Assembly (NCBI RefSeq): GCF_003260015.1 | Contig: NZ_QCXS01000002.1 | Span: forward strand, 2,542,001 to 2,606,000 | DNA length: 64,000 nucleotides | Source: Nakamurella deserti | GTDB lineage: Bacteria; Actinomycetota; Actinomycetes; Mycobacteriales; Nakamurellaceae | Reading direction: 5' to 3' | Shown: in pieces, positions 9,839-18,515 of the stretch | Layout: each line of letters begins with the position of its first letter | Position numbering within the stretch: the stretch's first letter is position 1 | Made by a program: the position numbers and the translations under genes | The notes under the pieces: model-generated | The model's database searches: none | Seen by the model: only the letters and a program-made list of their open reading frames with translations | What the model was told of the DNA's origin: nothing

Positions 9839-9853
9839 CATAGCACCGTTATG
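9839..9853. promoter_or_regulatory. operator copy 2 for the RidA/TetR pair (CATAGCACCGTTATG)
   Basis: Second copy, starting 22 bases (about two helical turns) after copy 1 and 13 bases before the TetR GTG start. The spacing would place two dimers on the same DNA face. Confidence 0.6.
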
Positions 9854-9866
9854 TATCGTCATCAAG

Positions 9867-10475
9867 GTGCCCCGCGCCGCCCCCCGCGCCGTCCGGATGA
9901 CGCTGATCGACACCGCCGCCGCGATGCTCGCGGCCCGCGAGCCGGTGACGCTGCGCGCGCTCGCCACCCGCAGCGGCACGACCACGATGGCGGTCTACAC
10001 CCACTTCGACGGGATGCCGGGCCTGTGGCGGGCCGTCCGGCAGGAGGGCTTCGTGCGGCTCGCCGCCCGGCTCGACGCGATCGGCGAGAGCGACGATCCG
10101 GTCGCCGATCTGGCCGCTCTGAGCAGCGGCTACCAGGCGGCCGCCCTGTCCGCTCCCGACCTGTACCGGGCCATGTTCGACGCCGCCGCCGACCTCGACG
10201 ACCCGGCGGTCGCCGACCACGGCTTCGCGCTGCTGGTGACGGCCACCGCGCGCGCCGTCACCGCGCACCGCCTCGACGGCACCACCGATCCGGGCTCGCT
10301 GGCGACCCAGCTCTGGGCCGCCGGACACGGCCTGGCGATGCTGGCCGTCACGGGGGTGCTGCCACCGGCCGCGATCCCCGCGCCGGCCGTCGAGCTGGTC
10401 ATCGCGGTGTGCACGGCGGCCGGCGACGAGCCGGCCCGCTGCCGCCGGTCCGTCACCGCCGGCTGGAACCGGTAG
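9867..10475 (+). CDS. TetR-family transcriptional regulator
   Basis: A 202-residue repressor. The N-terminal helix-turn-helix is TLIDTAAAMLAAREPVTLRALATRSGTTTMAVYTHFDGMPGLWRAV, with the MAVYTHF recognition helix typical of TetR proteins. The remainder is an all-helical ligand/dimer domain (HGLAMLAVTG near the C-terminus, as in the TetR_C WHG-type domain). The GTG start at 9867 is the only one that leaves the operators outside the gene. It probably represses itself and the RidA-like gene through the repeats at 9817-9853. The effector is unknown. Confidence 0.87.
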   Translation: MPRAAPRAVRMTLIDTAAAMLAAREPVTLRALATRSGTTTMAVYTHFDGMPGLWRAVRQEGFVRLAARLDAIGESDDPVADLAALSSGYQAAALSAPDLYRAMFDAAADLDDPAVADHGFALLVTATARAVTAHRLDGTTDPGSLATQLWAAGHGLAMLAVTGVLPPAAIPAPAVELVIAVCTAAGDEPARCRRSVTAGWNR

Positions 10476-10484
10476 CGGGCCCGG

Positions 10485-11744
10485 TCAGCGGCGGCGGGCC
10501 GGCCGCCGGGGCGGGGGCAGCAGCTCGTCGCCGCCGTCGCCCACCTCGTCGTCGCGCACCGGATGCCGCGGGGTGACCGTCACCGGCGTGCTCTGGTACT
10601 TGCGGCCGAAGAAGTAGATGACGGGCAGCGTCGCCAGCAGCGGCCCGACGACCGACACCGGCCGCAGCAGCCACCAGCTGAGGTCGGGCACGGTCGCCTC
10701 CGACTCGGTGCCGAAGATCGTCCACTCGACCGCGCGGGACAGCGCCATCCCGGTGGTGTGGAACAGGAACAGCGGCAGCGCGAACCGCGTCAGCACGCCG
10801 ACGAAGCGGGCGAACAGCTTCCCCCGCCCGAGCACCCGCAGCACCGCGGGCCGCAGCAGCTCGGCCACCCCGACCTGGAACACCGTCAGTGCGATGATGC
10901 ACACCGTGGGTGGCGCCATGTTCGAGCCCTGGCCGGGCACTCCGACCATCGAACCCGGGTACAGCCCGGAGAAGACCAGCCCGACGAGCGCGAACAGACC
11001 GGTGAAGGTGAACAACCGGGCCCGCTGGCGGCTCTGCCGGGACTGGAAGTCCCACTCGAGACGGCCGTCGCGGTACCGCGGGGCGTTGTCCAGCCCGGTG
11101 ATGCGGCTGTGGAAGTAGCCGAGCTGGAAGGCGAAGCCCCAGACGAACAGCATGTTCGCCCACTCCACGCCCTCGATGCCGTACCGGAAGCGGAGGATGT
11201 CCACGATGATCGCGAACCCGCCCAGGAACACCAGCACCAGGGCGTCGTAGCGTCGGTGCAGCCAGACGGTGATCGGCAGCAGGCAGATCAGCGCGAGGTA
11301 GGCGGCCACGAACCACAGCGGGCTGATCACGAGCAACACCCCGCGGGTCATCCACGTGAGGTCGAAGACGTTGCCGACGACGATGCCCAGCACGACCCAG
11401 GTGAGCAGCAGCGCCGCGGCCGGGATGGCCAGCGAGCGGGCCTGCCGCAACGCGAAGTGCCAGACGCGCTCGCCGCGGGCCTCGCTGCGCTCCCACGCTT
11501 TCAGGTGCACGTAGGCGCCGATGTAGAAGAACACCGGCAGCACCTGGAGCAGCCAGGTGAAGATCCACAGCCCCGAGGTGAAACCCAGCGGGCTCGTGGC
11601 GTTGGGGCCGTTGTCGTCCCAGATCAGGATGGTGAAGCACCAGTGCCAGACGATGACCACCAGCAGCGAGAACGACCGGAGGAAATCGGCGTAGGGGTCG
11701 CGCGACGAACGCGCCGGGCGGGGGGTGCCGGCGGGGACGGGCAT
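10485..11744 (-). CDS. acyltransferase-3-like integral membrane protein
   Basis: A 419-residue membrane protein with about ten hydrophobic helices. It begins with a short cytoplasmic tail and then RDPYADFLRSFSLLVVIVWHW, where the charged residues before helix 1 and the His within it match the acyltransferase-3/OafB-NodX pattern. The C-terminus is a cytoplasmic tail rich in charged residues and ending in Pro/Arg repeats. Such enzymes usually O-acylate carbohydrates, lipids or peptidoglycan at the membrane. The ATG at 11744 follows a clear GGAGGTG site; the open frame further upstream overlaps other genes. It is single and transcribed towards the TetR gene. Confidence 0.78.
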   Translation of the reverse strand: MPVPAGTPRPARSSRDPYADFLRSFSLLVVIVWHWCFTILIWDDNGPNATSPLGFTSGLWIFTWLLQVLPVFFYIGAYVHLKAWERSEARGERVWHFALRQARSLAIPAAALLLTWVVLGIVVGNVFDLTWMTRGVLLVISPLWFVAAYLALICLLPITVWLHRRYDALVLVFLGGFAIIVDILRFRYGIEGVEWANMLFVWGFAFQLGYFHSRITGLDNAPRYRDGRLEWDFQSRQSRQRARLFTFTGLFALVGLVFSGLYPGSMVGVPGQGSNMAPPTVCIIALTVFQVGVAELLRPAVLRVLGRGKLFARFVGVLTRFALPLFLFHTTGMALSRAVEWTIFGTESEATVPDLSWWLLRPVSVVGPLLATLPVIYFFGRKYQSTPVTVTPRHPVRDDEVGDGGDELLPPPRRPARRR

Positions 11745-11960
11745 CGGCGCACCTCCGCTCGGATCCACCTCGGTCCCCCATCGTTCTCCGAGGGGGTTCG
11801 TCGCGGAACCAGCATATTGTCCGGCCCCGACAGTGCGGATCGGGGACGACCCTGATCCGCTGACCACTCCCCGGACGCGCACGTAGAGTGCGGACAACGG
11901 CCCGGCCGAACCCGTCCGACCGCCCGCCGCCGCGGGCCTGGAACCTCCGAAGGCAGTCGC

Positions 11961-12701
11961 GTGGGCACCCTGATCGAGGAGACGACCGAGAGCCGGACGG
12001 CGCAGCTGTCGCGGCGGCGCGGTGCCTGGCTGGCCGTCGCCCTGCTCGTGGTGTCGAACGTGATGGCCAACCGGGTGCTGCCGCCGTGGGCGTACCTGCC
12101 GTGGAACCTGCTGATGGCGGGCCTGCTGATCCTCATCGCGCGACGCGCCGGCTACGACTTCACCGGGGTGGGCCTGGCGTTCCGCCGGTGGCACCGCCCG
12201 GTCGGCGTCGGGCTGCTGCTCGTGGCCACCACCGGGTTCGTGCTCGCGATCGGGCTGGCCCTGCCGGCCACCCGGGACATCTTCCTCGACGAGCGGGTGC
12301 AGCAGACCGGCCTGGCCGGGATGTTGTTCCAGGTGCTGGTGCGCATCCCGTTGGGCACGGTGCTGCTGGAGGAGCTCGCATTCCGCGGGGTGCTGCCGTC
12401 GCTGTTCGGCGGCAACCCGGCCCAGGTGTGGCGCTGGAAACCGATCCTGCTGTCGTCGGCGCTGTTCGGTCTGTGGCACGTGCTTCCGTCGGCGGCCCTG
12501 ACCACCGGCAACTCGGCGGTCCGCGAGGCGCTCGGCGGGTCCGCGGTGCTGGTCGCGGTCCTGGCGGTCCTGTCGACGGCGCTGGTGGGCATACTGCTGT
12601 CGCTGGCCTGCTACATCGGCCGGGGGCTGAAGGCGTCCATGCTGGTGCACTGGGCGACCAACTCCCTCGGCTTCGTCGCGGCCTGGCTGATCGTCAACTG
12701 A
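11961..12701 (+). CDS. CPBP-family intramembrane glutamic endopeptidase
   Basis: A 246-residue membrane protein with about seven helices and the three CPBP/Abi signature sites: EELAFRG (Glu137-Glu138), FGLWH (His near 173) and a final HWATNS. Members include Rce1-like prenyl-CAAX proteases and bacteriocin-immunity proteins; in actinobacteria the substrate is usually unknown. The start is GTG at 11961. The MBL-fold gene starts 46 bases downstream, past a short GC hairpin at 12708-12726. Confidence 0.88.
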   Translation: MGTLIEETTESRTAQLSRRRGAWLAVALLVVSNVMANRVLPPWAYLPWNLLMAGLLILIARRAGYDFTGVGLAFRRWHRPVGVGLLLVATTGFVLAIGLALPATRDIFLDERVQQTGLAGMLFQVLVRIPLGTVLLEELAFRGVLPSLFGGNPAQVWRWKPILLSSALFGLWHVLPSAALTTGNSAVREALGGSAVLVAVLAVLSTALVGILLSLACYIGRGLKASMLVHWATNSLGFVAAWLIVN

Positions 12702-12707
12702 GCCGTT

Positions 12708-12726
12708 CCGGGGCGGCCCGCCCCGG
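12708..12726 (+). terminator. small GC hairpin between two genes
   Basis: CCGGGGC and GCCCCGG arms around GGCCC, a few bases after the CPBP stop. It may be a weak terminator or an mRNA processing boundary; there is no U-run. Confidence 0.3.
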
Positions 12727-12746
12727 CCGCACACGGAAGGTGGGCC

Positions 12747-13376
12747 ATGAAGCTCACGAAGTACGGTCACTCCTGCCTCCTCGTCGAGGTCGGCCCGGAC
12801 CGCATCCTGGTGGATCCGGGTACCTTCTCCCAGGGGTGGGAGAGCCTCACCGGGTTGACCGCGGTGCTCGTCACCCACCAGCACCCCGACCACGTCGACC
12901 CGGCCCGTCTGCCGGGGCTGCTCGCGCTGAACTCCGACGTGCAGCTGTTCGCCGATCCGGGCTCCGTCGGCACGCTCGCCGAGGCCGGCGTCACCGCGAC
13001 CCCGGTCGAGCCCGGCGACACCCTGGACCTGGCCACGCCGGTGCAGGTGTTCGGCGAGACCCATGCGGTGATCCACCGGGACCTGCCGAGCATCGCCAAC
13101 CGCGGCTACCTGATCGACGGCCGGCTGTACCTGCCGGGCGACTCGCTGCAGGTGCCCAACCAGGCGGTGGAGATCCTCGCGGTCCCCGTCGCCGCACCGT
13201 GGATGGCGGCCAAGGAAGCCGTCGAGTTCGTCCGCGCCGTCGACCCGACCGTCGCCGTCCCGATCCACGAGAAGCTCCTGGTCGACACCGGGATGGTCTA
13301 CGGGCTGCTGCAGAACCTCAAGCCGACCGACACCCAGTGGCTCGACCTGGACGACGGGCGCACCGTCGAGGTCTGA
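12747..13376 (+). CDS. MBL-fold metal-dependent hydrolase
   Basis: A 209-residue cytoplasmic protein of the small metallo-beta-lactamase (UPF0173/UlaG-like) group. It has MKLTKYGHSCLLVE at the start, VDPGTF, the metal motif THQHPDHVD, a later GETHAVI and PGDSLQ, and a final PIHEKLL. These supply the histidines and aspartates for a two-metal centre. Hydrolysis of a phosphodiester or lactone-like bond is expected; the substrate is unknown. A GGAAGGTG ribosome site precedes the ATG. Confidence 0.88.
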   Translation: MKLTKYGHSCLLVEVGPDRILVDPGTFSQGWESLTGLTAVLVTHQHPDHVDPARLPGLLALNSDVQLFADPGSVGTLAEAGVTATPVEPGDTLDLATPVQVFGETHAVIHRDLPSIANRGYLIDGRLYLPGDSLQVPNQAVEILAVPVAAPWMAAKEAVEFVRAVDPTVAVPIHEKLLVDTGMVYGLLQNLKPTDTQWLDLDDGRTVEV

Positions 13377-13401
13377 CCGCTGCGGCGCGGCCGCGCCCGG
13401 C

Positions 13402-14283
13402 TCATCCGATCCAGTCGTCGAACCGCAGTCCGGAGATCTGCTCGTAGGCGGCCACGTACCGCTCCCGGGTCACGCGCGTCACCTCGTCGGGCAGCGGCGG
13501 CGGCGGGGTGTCGGTCGCCCGGTCCCACCCGGAGTCGGCCGAGGTCAGCCAGTCCCGCACGTACTGCTTGTCGAACGACGGCTGGACGCGCCCCTCCCGG
13601 TACCGGTCGGCCGGCCAGAAGCGCGACGAGTCCGGGGTCAGCACCTCGTCCCCGAGGACCAGGGCACCGTCGCGGTGGCCGAACTCGAACTTGGTGTCGG
13701 CCAGGATGATGCCGCGGCCGGCGGCGTGGTCGGCGGCGGTGGCGTAGATGCGCAGCGTGGTGTCGCGCAGCTCCGTGGCGAGGTCGGGGCCGACCTGCGC
13801 CGCGACCACCTCGAAGCTGACGTTCTCGTCGTGGTCGCCGAGGTCGGCCTTGGTGGCGGGAGTGAAGATCGGCGACGGCAGCTTCGACGACTCGACGAGC
13901 CCGGCGGGCAGGTCCACCCCGCACACCGCCCCGGTGCGCCGGTAGTCGGAGAGACCGGAACCGGTGAGGTATCCGCGGGCGACGCACTCGACGGGCACCA
14001 TGTCCAGCCGCCGGACCAGCATGGCGCGGCCGCGGACGTCGGCCGGGATCCGGGGATCGTCGACCGCGACGACGTGGTGCGCGACGGCCGGCGCCAGCAG
14101 CTCGAACCAGAACATGCTCATCGCGGTGAGGATGCGGCCCTTGTCCGGGATGGGCGTCGGCAACACGTGGTCGTAGGCGCTGATCCGGTCGCTGGCCACC
14201 ATCAGCAGCAGCTCGTCGTCCACGGCGTAGAGGTCGCGGACCTTCCCGGAGGCGATACGGACGAGGTCGTCGACGCTGTTCAC
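13402..14283 (-). CDS. purC: phosphoribosylaminoimidazole-succinocarboxamide synthase
   Basis: Joins aspartate to CAIR with ATP to give SAICAR. The 293 residues have the family pattern: [39 protein letters not shown] at the N-terminus, [17 protein letters not shown], then LADTKFEFG and [14 protein letters not shown] in the C-terminal half. It is monofunctional and of normal length. The start codon is GTG at 14283. It is transcribed alone, with a DUF1905 gene just upstream on the same strand. Confidence 0.97.
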   Translation of the reverse strand: MNSVDDLVRIASGKVRDLYAVDDELLLMVASDRISAYDHVLPTPIPDKGRILTAMSMFWFELLAPAVAHHVVAVDDPRIPADVRGRAMLVRRLDMVPVECVARGYLTGSGLSDYRRTGAVCGVDLPAGLVESSKLPSPIFTPATKADLGDHDENVSFEVVAAQVGPDLATELRDTTLRIYATAADHAAGRGIILADTKFEFGHRDGALVLGDEVLTPDSSRFWPADRYREGRVQPSFDKQYVRDWLTSADSGWDRATDTPPPPLPDEVTRVTRERYVAAYEQISGLRFDDWIG

Positions 14284-14305
14284 AGCGTCCGACCCTAGGC
14301 CACGG

Positions 14306-14593
14306 TCAGCGGCCCAGCGTCATCCGCAGGGCCACGACGTCACCCTCCCCGACCTTCTCGGCCGTGCGGACCTTGACCTTGAGCGGCACCAGGTAGGTGT
14401 CGTCCCGCGGGAACAGCGAGGTCGTCCAGGTGGTGCGGCCGAGGGTGACGGTCACCGGGATCACGCCCCAGCCGTAGGTGAACTGCGCGCTCACCGCCTG
14501 GATGTCGGCCCCCGGCCCGTCGGGGACAGCGACGAAGAAGAACGGTGACGGCCCGCGCCAGTGGATGATCTCGCCGCTGAACTCCAGCTCCAT
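14306..14593 (-). CDS. DUF1905 domain protein
   Basis: A 95-residue single-domain protein of the DUF1905 beta-barrel type: [24 protein letters not shown], the [21 protein letters not shown] core and a [13 protein letters not shown] end. Family function is not established. The ATG at 14593 gives exactly the domain; longer frames overlap the divergent hydrolase. It ends 22 bases before purC on the same strand, so the two may share a transcript. Confidence 0.82.
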   Translation of the reverse strand: MELEFSGEIIHWRGPSPFFFVAVPDGPGADIQAVSAQFTYGWGVIPVTVTLGRTTWTTSLFPRDDTYLVPLKVKVRTAEKVGEGDVVALRMTLGR

Positions 14594-14674
14594 CCTCAGC
14601 AGCGTAGGTCGTCCCGTACGCGACAATCGGCGGCGGCTGGGTTGTCCAGCCGACGTCCACGGACCGGAGCGACC

Positions 14675-15532
14675 ATGACGGCAGTGCAGACCCACACCCT
14701 CGACGTGCCTGGCGCGACGCTGACCTACGACGTCCACGGCGAGGCCGGCGGGACACCGTTGCTGCTGGTCGGCTCCCCGATGGACGCACGCGGCTTCGCC
14801 TACCTGGCCGGGCGCTTCGCCGACCGGACGGTGGTCACCTACGACCCACGCGGCACCGGCCGCAGTCCCCGCACCGACCCGGGCACCGAGGCCACCCCCG
14901 AGGACCACGCGGCGGACCTGGCGGCGGTGATCGACGCGGTCGCTGCCGGACCGGCCGACGTCTTCGCCACCAGCGGTGGTGCGATCAACGCGCTGGCCCT
15001 GGTCGCCGCCCGTCCCGAGTCGGTGCGCACCCTGGTCGCGCACGAGCCGCCGCTGGCCGAGGTGCTGCCGGACCGCGAGGCGGCGCTGGCCGCGATCGCC
15101 GACATCGGCCGTACGTACCGGACGTCCGGTGTCGGCCCCGCGATGGCGAAGTTCATCGTGCTGACCCAGTGGGCGGGGCCCATCCCCGACGACGCCGCCG
15201 CCGCGCCCGGTCCCGACCCGGCGGCGTTCGGGCTGCCTTCCACCGACGACGGCAGCCGCGACGACGCCCTGCTCGGCCAGAACCTGCGCACCAGCACCGG
15301 CTACCGGCCCGACGTCGACGCCCTGCGCGCCGCCCCCACCCGGATCGTCGTGGCCGCCGGCGTCGAGAGCGGCGAGCAGCTGGCGGCCCGCGCCGCCCGG
15401 GCGCTCGCCGACCGGCTGGGCATCACCGCCACGGCGTTCCCCAGCCATCACGGCGGGTTCATGGGCCCGGAGTTCGGCTTCCCCAGCGATCCCGACGGCT
15501 TCGCAGCCGCGCTCCGGGCGGCGCTGGACTGA
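14675..15532 (+). CDS. alpha/beta-hydrolase
   Basis: A 285-residue hydrolase of the short-chain esterase/peroxidase-like type. It has TPLLLVGSPMD where HG is more usual, TYDPRGTGRS, the nucleophile elbow ATSGGAINAL (Ser after FAT), an acid region near IVVAAGVES and a final PSHHGGFMGPEF with the histidine. The replacement of the oxyanion HG by VGSPMD is characteristic of a subgroup common in actinobacteria. The ATG at 14675 is the best start. It is divergent from the DUF1905 gene, 81 bases apart. The substrate is unknown. Confidence 0.82.
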   Translation: MTAVQTHTLDVPGATLTYDVHGEAGGTPLLLVGSPMDARGFAYLAGRFADRTVVTYDPRGTGRSPRTDPGTEATPEDHAADLAAVIDAVAAGPADVFATSGGAINALALVAARPESVRTLVAHEPPLAEVLPDREAALAAIADIGRTYRTSGVGPAMAKFIVLTQWAGPIPDDAAAAPGPDPAAFGLPSTDDGSRDDALLGQNLRTSTGYRPDVDALRAAPTRIVVAAGVESGEQLAARAARALADRLGITATAFPSHHGGFMGPEFGFPSDPDGFAAALRAALD

Positions 15533-15626
15533 TCCGGCGGGGCCGGACTCCCGGACCTCCCGGCCTGTCCCGGATCGTGGCCGAGCCCGTCGGCGGGGTC
15601 ACCTGCCGCCACGATCGGGGAGTCGG

Positions 15627-17681
15627 TCACCCGCCGGTCAGGCCGCGGCGCCGCAGCAGCGGCCCGATCTCCGGTTCCCGGCCGAGCACCTCGCGCACGG
15701 TGCCCATCGCGTCCCGGGCCCCGCCGGCGGACAGCAGCGCCGAGCGGAACCGGTCGCCGTTGGCCCGCTGCAACCCACCGTGGGCCTTGAACCACTCGAC
15801 GGTGTCGGCGTCGAGCACCTCGGCCCAGATGTAGAAGTAGTAGCCGGCCGCGTAGCCGGAGTTGAAGATGTGCTGGAAGTACGTCGTGCGGTACCGCGGC
15901 GGGACGAGATCCATCGCCACCCCCGCCTTCGCCAGCGCCGCCCGCTCGAAGGCCGCGGCGTCGTCGATGACGGTGTCGGGGGTGATCCGGTGCCAGGCCT
16001 GGTCGAGCAGGGTCGCGGCCAGGTACTCGACGGTGGCGAAGCCCTGTCCCCACAGTTCGGCGGCGTCGAGCCGGGCGACCGTGTCGGCCGGCAGCGGCTC
16101 GCCGGTCCGGTGGTGCCGGGCGTAACCGGTGAGGATCTCCGGCCACCACTGCCACATCTCGTTGACCTGCGACGGGAACTCGACGAAGTCGCCGGGCACG
16201 TTGGTGCCGGAGAAGCGCGGGTAGCGCACCGCCGAGAACAACCCGTGCAGCGCGTGCCCGAACTCGTGGAACATCGTCCGCACCTCGTCCGGCGTGAGCA
16301 GCGCGAGCTCGCCGGGCGCGGGCCTGTCCAGGTTGAGGTTGTTGGTGACCACCGGCCGCTGACTGAACAGCCCGTTCTGGTCGACGAAGGTGTTCATCCA
16401 GGCCCCGCCGCGCTTCTCGGCCCGGGCGTACGGGTCGAGGACGAAGAGCCCCAGTGGGCCGCCGTCGGTGTCGGTGACCTCGAAGATGCGCACGTCGGGG
16501 TGGTAGCCGACGAGGTCCGGGCGGGCGGTGAACGACAGTCCGTAGAGCAGGTTCGCGGCGCGGAACACGCCGTCCTGCAGGACCCGGTCGAAGCTCAGGT
16601 GGTCCCGGAGGGCGGCCGTGTCCACGGCGTACCGCGACGCCTGCACCTTCTCGCTGTAGAACTTCCAGTCCCACGGCTGCAGGGTGTCGATGCCGTCGGC
16701 GGCGGCCGCCTCGGCCAGCAGCGCGGCCTCCCGCTCCGCGTTGGCCACTGCGGCCGGTACCAGCTGGGCGAGCAACGCGTCGACGGCGGCGGGCGACCCG
16801 GCGGTGTTGTCGGCGGCGACGTAGGCGGCGTGGTCGGGGTAGCCGAGCAGCCGGGCCCGCTGCGCGCGGAGCCGGGCGATGCGGATGGCCAACGGACCGT
16901 TGTCGTACGGGGCGCACGACGCCCGCCCCACCGACGCCCGGTGCACCCGCTCCCGCAGGGCCCGGTCGGTCAGCCGCGCCAGCACCGGTTGGCCGGTCGG
17001 CAGCCCGAGGGCGAGCATCCAGCGCCCGGGGTGGCCGGCCTCGGCGGCGCGCTCGGCGGCGGCCGCCACGTCCTCCGGGGTCAGTCCGTCGAGTTCGGCG
17101 GCGGAGTCCACCAGCACGGCGGCGTCGCTGGTGGCGGCGAGCAGGTTCTGCCCGAACGTCGTTCCCAGCACGGAGATCTCGCGGTTGAGCTCACGGAGCT
17201 GGTCGGCCTGCGTGGGGTCCAACCGGGCGCCGGCCCTGACGAAGTCGAGGTGGTACCGCTCGACGAGCCGCCGGGACTCGGCGTCGAGGTGCTCGCGGTC
17301 GCTGTGCACGGCGTCGAGACGGGCGAACAGGGCCGGGTCGAGTGACAGTGCGTCGGCGTGCGCGGTCAGCCGGGGCGCGATGTCGGCCTCGATGGCCCGG
17401 TACTCCGCCGTGGCGTGCGCGGCGGCCAGGTTGGAGAACAGGGACGCGGTGCGGTGCAGCAGCCGACCCGACCGCTCCAGCGCTTCCACCGTGTTGGCGA
17501 AGGTGGGGGCCGCGGCCTGCCCGGTGATCGCGGCGACCTCCGCGAGCTGCTCGGCCATGCCCGCGTCGAAGGCCGCCCGGACGTGGTCCGGCGTGATGGC
17601 GGCGAACGGCGGCAGCTCGAACGGCAGCGTCGACGGGGTGCTCAGCGGGTTGGTGGACGGGTCGTGGATGACGGTGTTCAT
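15627..17681 (-). CDS. M3-family metallopeptidase (Dcp/oligopeptidase A-like)
   Basis: A 684-residue zinc peptidase that cuts short peptides in the cytoplasm. The thermolysin-like motif HEFGHALHGL lies near residue 471, the expected place for an M3 enzyme of this length, with a downstream SQVNEMWQWWPE segment providing the third zinc ligand. A long helical N-terminal half precedes it and GYYFYIWAEVLDADTVEWF lies near the end. The ATG at 17681 follows GGGAGGAA directly and is preferred to a start 63 bases upstream. Its proximity to the purine gene purC recalls mycobacteria, where peptidase genes also sit beside purC. Confidence 0.93.
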   Translation of the reverse strand: MNTVIHDPSTNPLSTPSTLPFELPPFAAITPDHVRAAFDAGMAEQLAEVAAITGQAAAPTFANTVEALERSGRLLHRTASLFSNLAAAHATAEYRAIEADIAPRLTAHADALSLDPALFARLDAVHSDREHLDAESRRLVERYHLDFVRAGARLDPTQADQLRELNREISVLGTTFGQNLLAATSDAAVLVDSAAELDGLTPEDVAAAAERAAEAGHPGRWMLALGLPTGQPVLARLTDRALRERVHRASVGRASCAPYDNGPLAIRIARLRAQRARLLGYPDHAAYVAADNTAGSPAAVDALLAQLVPAAVANAEREAALLAEAAAADGIDTLQPWDWKFYSEKVQASRYAVDTAALRDHLSFDRVLQDGVFRAANLLYGLSFTARPDLVGYHPDVRIFEVTDTDGGPLGLFVLDPYARAEKRGGAWMNTFVDQNGLFSQRPVVTNNLNLDRPAPGELALLTPDEVRTMFHEFGHALHGLFSAVRYPRFSGTNVPGDFVEFPSQVNEMWQWWPEILTGYARHHRTGEPLPADTVARLDAAELWGQGFATVEYLAATLLDQAWHRITPDTVIDDAAAFERAALAKAGVAMDLVPPRYRTTYFQHIFNSGYAAGYYFYIWAEVLDADTVEWFKAHGGLQRANGDRFRSALLSAGGARDAMGTVREVLGREPEIGPLLRRRGLTGG

Positions 17682-17717
17682 GGGTTCCTCCCGATCGCCG
17701 GGGAGGCTACCGGAACC

Positions 17718-17747
17718 GGGGTGGGCGGCGACCGGGCCGCCCACCCC
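17718..17747 (-). terminator. terminator of the azoreductase gene
   Basis: Perfect 12-base arms GGGGTGGGCGGC and GCCGCCCACCCC around a six-base loop, 9 bases after the azoreductase stop and before the M3 peptidase start. It should separate the two same-strand genes. Confidence 0.65.
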
Positions 17748-17756
17748 GCGGTGGGT

Positions 17757-18395
17757 TCAGGCCGCCAGCGCCTTGCCGGCCTCGCGGGCCGAGGAGAGCG
17801 CGCCCTCGTGCAGCTGGCTCGCGAGGTCCCGGAAGTCGTCCAGGGCCGGGTTGACCCCGACCAGGGTGAACTCGCGTTCCACGACGGTCAGGTCGGCGCC
17901 CCAGACGTCGGCGATGATGCGGCGCAGGAAGCCCGTCGAGTGGTCCCAGCCCTCGCGCGGGGTGCCGGCGCCGTAGGCGCCACCCCGGACGGTGGCCAGC
18001 ACCACCTTCCGGCCGGCCAGCAGCGGGGCGGCTCCGGGGGCGGCCCGCCGGTCGGTGATCACCAGGTCCATCCACGTCTTCACGTGCTGGGACACGCCGA
18101 AGTTGTACAGCGGCACGGCCAGCAGGATGCCGTCGGCGGCGAGCAGCTCGTCGACCAGCGCCGCCGCCAGTGCGACCGCCGACCGCTGCTCGGGCGAGCG
18201 CTGCTCCTCGGGCACGTAGGCGGCACCGACGGCGGTGCCCCAGGCGTCGGCGGGCAACGGGTCGACGCCGAGGTGCCGGCGTTCGATGGTGTCGCCGGGA
18301 TGGGCGGCCAGCCACTCGGCCTCCACGATGTCGGCGATCTCGCGGCTCGCCGAGCCGTCGGTGCGGATGCTGGCGTCCAGACGGAACAGGGTCAT
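17757..18395 (-). CDS. FMN-dependent NADH-azoreductase (AzoR-like flavoprotein)
   Basis: A 212-residue flavodoxin-like protein that reduces quinones and azo dyes by two-electron transfer. Markers are LFRLDASIRTDGSASREIAD (phosphate-binding loop, here without the usual second glycine turn), AVPLYNFGVSQHVKTWMDLV, the flavin contact region of AzoR, and ATVRGGAYG. Activity with quinones is a family inference. It is divergent from a MarR gene and two palindromes lie in between, so quinone- or electrophile-triggered derepression is a reasonable model, as known for other AzoR/MarR pairs. Confidence 0.88.
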   Translation of the reverse strand: MTLFRLDASIRTDGSASREIADIVEAEWLAAHPGDTIERRHLGVDPLPADAWGTAVGAAYVPEEQRSPEQRSAVALAAALVDELLAADGILLAVPLYNFGVSQHVKTWMDLVITDRRAAPGAAPLLAGRKVVLATVRGGAYGAGTPREGWDHSTGFLRRIIADVWGADLTVVEREFTLVGVNPALDDFRDLASQLHEGALSSAREAGKALAA

Positions 18396-18428
18396 GGGGG
18401 GTCCTCCGGGTCGCGACGGTCACCCGTC

Positions 18429-18444
18429 ACTTCAATGGTGAAGT
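18429..18444. promoter_or_regulatory. operator copy 1 for the azoreductase/MarR pair
   Basis: ACTTCA-ATGG-TGAAGT, a perfect inverted repeat with 6-base arms, 34 bases upstream of the azoreductase start. It has the size of a MarR dimer site. Confidence 0.65.
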
Positions 18445-18461
18445 CACCGTAGCAGACGCTG

Positions 18462-18477
18462 ACTTCATCGTTGAACT
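18462..18477. promoter_or_regulatory. operator copy 2 for the azoreductase/MarR pair
   Basis: ACTTCA-TCGT-TGAACT, the same motif with one arm mismatch, starting 33 bases (about three helical turns) after copy 1 and 39 bases before the MarR start. Two phased sites suggest cooperative repression of both directions. Confidence 0.62.
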
Positions 18478-18515
18478 GCTCGGCGTCTGGATCCGGGCGA
18501 CCTAGACTGCAGGCC

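Noticed and set aside
11745-13268. Upstream extension of the acyltransferase frame
   Set aside because: It overlaps the CPBP and MBL genes on the other strand and is compositionally a shadow; ATG 11744 has a strong ribosome site.
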